Below are positions 63,962 through 64,000 of a DNA stretch of 64,000 nt, in pieces. The position numbers and the translations under genes are program-made. The first letter of the stretch is position 1, and each line of letters begins with the position of its first letter. This DNA comes from Diphasiastrum complanatum (taxonomy: Eukaryota > Streptophyta > Lycopodiopsida > Lycopodiales > Lycopodiaceae): NCBI GenBank assembly GCA_029204225.1, contig CM055100.1:67409395-67473394 (forward strand). The letters run 5' to 3'. The notes under the pieces are model-generated. The model made no database searches and had not been told where the DNA came from. It saw only the letters and a program-made list of their open reading frames with translations.

Positions 63962-64000
<39 letters not shown>
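63834..64000 (-). mobile_element. Terminus of PLE copy 4, cut by window end
   Basis: This repeats GCAACTAAGAG...GCGAGTGAGAGG and enters the (GA)n tract from about 63962, so the array continues beyond the window toward the chromosome end. Confidence 0.93.

Overview
The window looks like a subtelomeric to telomeric stretch of a large, repeat-rich land-plant nuclear genome. The reasons are plant-type (TTTAGGG)n telomere repeats, LTR retrotransposons with initiator-Met-tRNA primer sites (TGGTATCAGAGC), Ty1/copia and Ty3/gypsy pol genes, and an almost complete lack of intact host genes. I cannot name the species. The G-rich strand reads 5'->3' to the right, so the chromosome end lies to the right. 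No complete cellular gene is visible; one broken host gene is proposed from two putative exons.

1-26.4 kb is a nested graveyard of LTR retrotransposons. A minus-strand chromovirus (F) is split into pieces at 5.16-5.38, 9.99-10.66, 14.35-15.40 and 20.04-20.16 kb. It is interrupted by a clean LTR element (C, 5383-9987, 5-bp duplication CCTTG), by a rearranged Ty3/gypsy element (copy A, 10657-14346) and by a minus-strand copia element (about 15.4-20.0 kb). A second, 5'-truncated Ty3/gypsy copy (B, 21.3-26.4 kb) carries a long sense reading frame between integrase and its 3' LTR.

26.4-41.2 kb holds MITE-like inverted-repeat elements and two putative exons of a minus-strand host gene (28890-29180 and 39302-39799). 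The proposed intron contains a copia-type element (30982-39240, duplication GAAAC), which itself contains a non-autonomous LTR element (32691-37649, duplication AATAT). A second complete member of that non-autonomous family lies at 41249-46050 (duplication GTCAA), and a partial member is at 1-1402.

47.4-64.0 kb is the most interesting part. A Ty3/gypsy element is cut off inside its reverse transcriptase at 49330. From there to the window end the DNA is Penelope-like retroelements (PLEs) and telomere repeats, all in one orientation with element 3' ends toward the centromere. The order is: copy 1 (3'-truncated), a 5'-truncated partial copy, telomere array 1, a 122-bp element fragment, telomere array 2 (about 760 bp), copy 2, copy 3 and the start of copy 4. 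Each full unit is about 4.75 kb. It encodes ORF1 (Ala/Gln-rich, basic tail) and ORF2 (a Penelope-type reverse transcriptase without a GIY-YIG endonuclease) joined by a TGATG stop/start overlap. Each unit also has a TATA box, a hammerhead ribozyme and a (CT)n tract in the region between tandem units. The arrangement fits endonuclease-deficient PLEs that prime on telomeric G-overhangs and extend the chromosome end, with telomeric repeats added between rounds.
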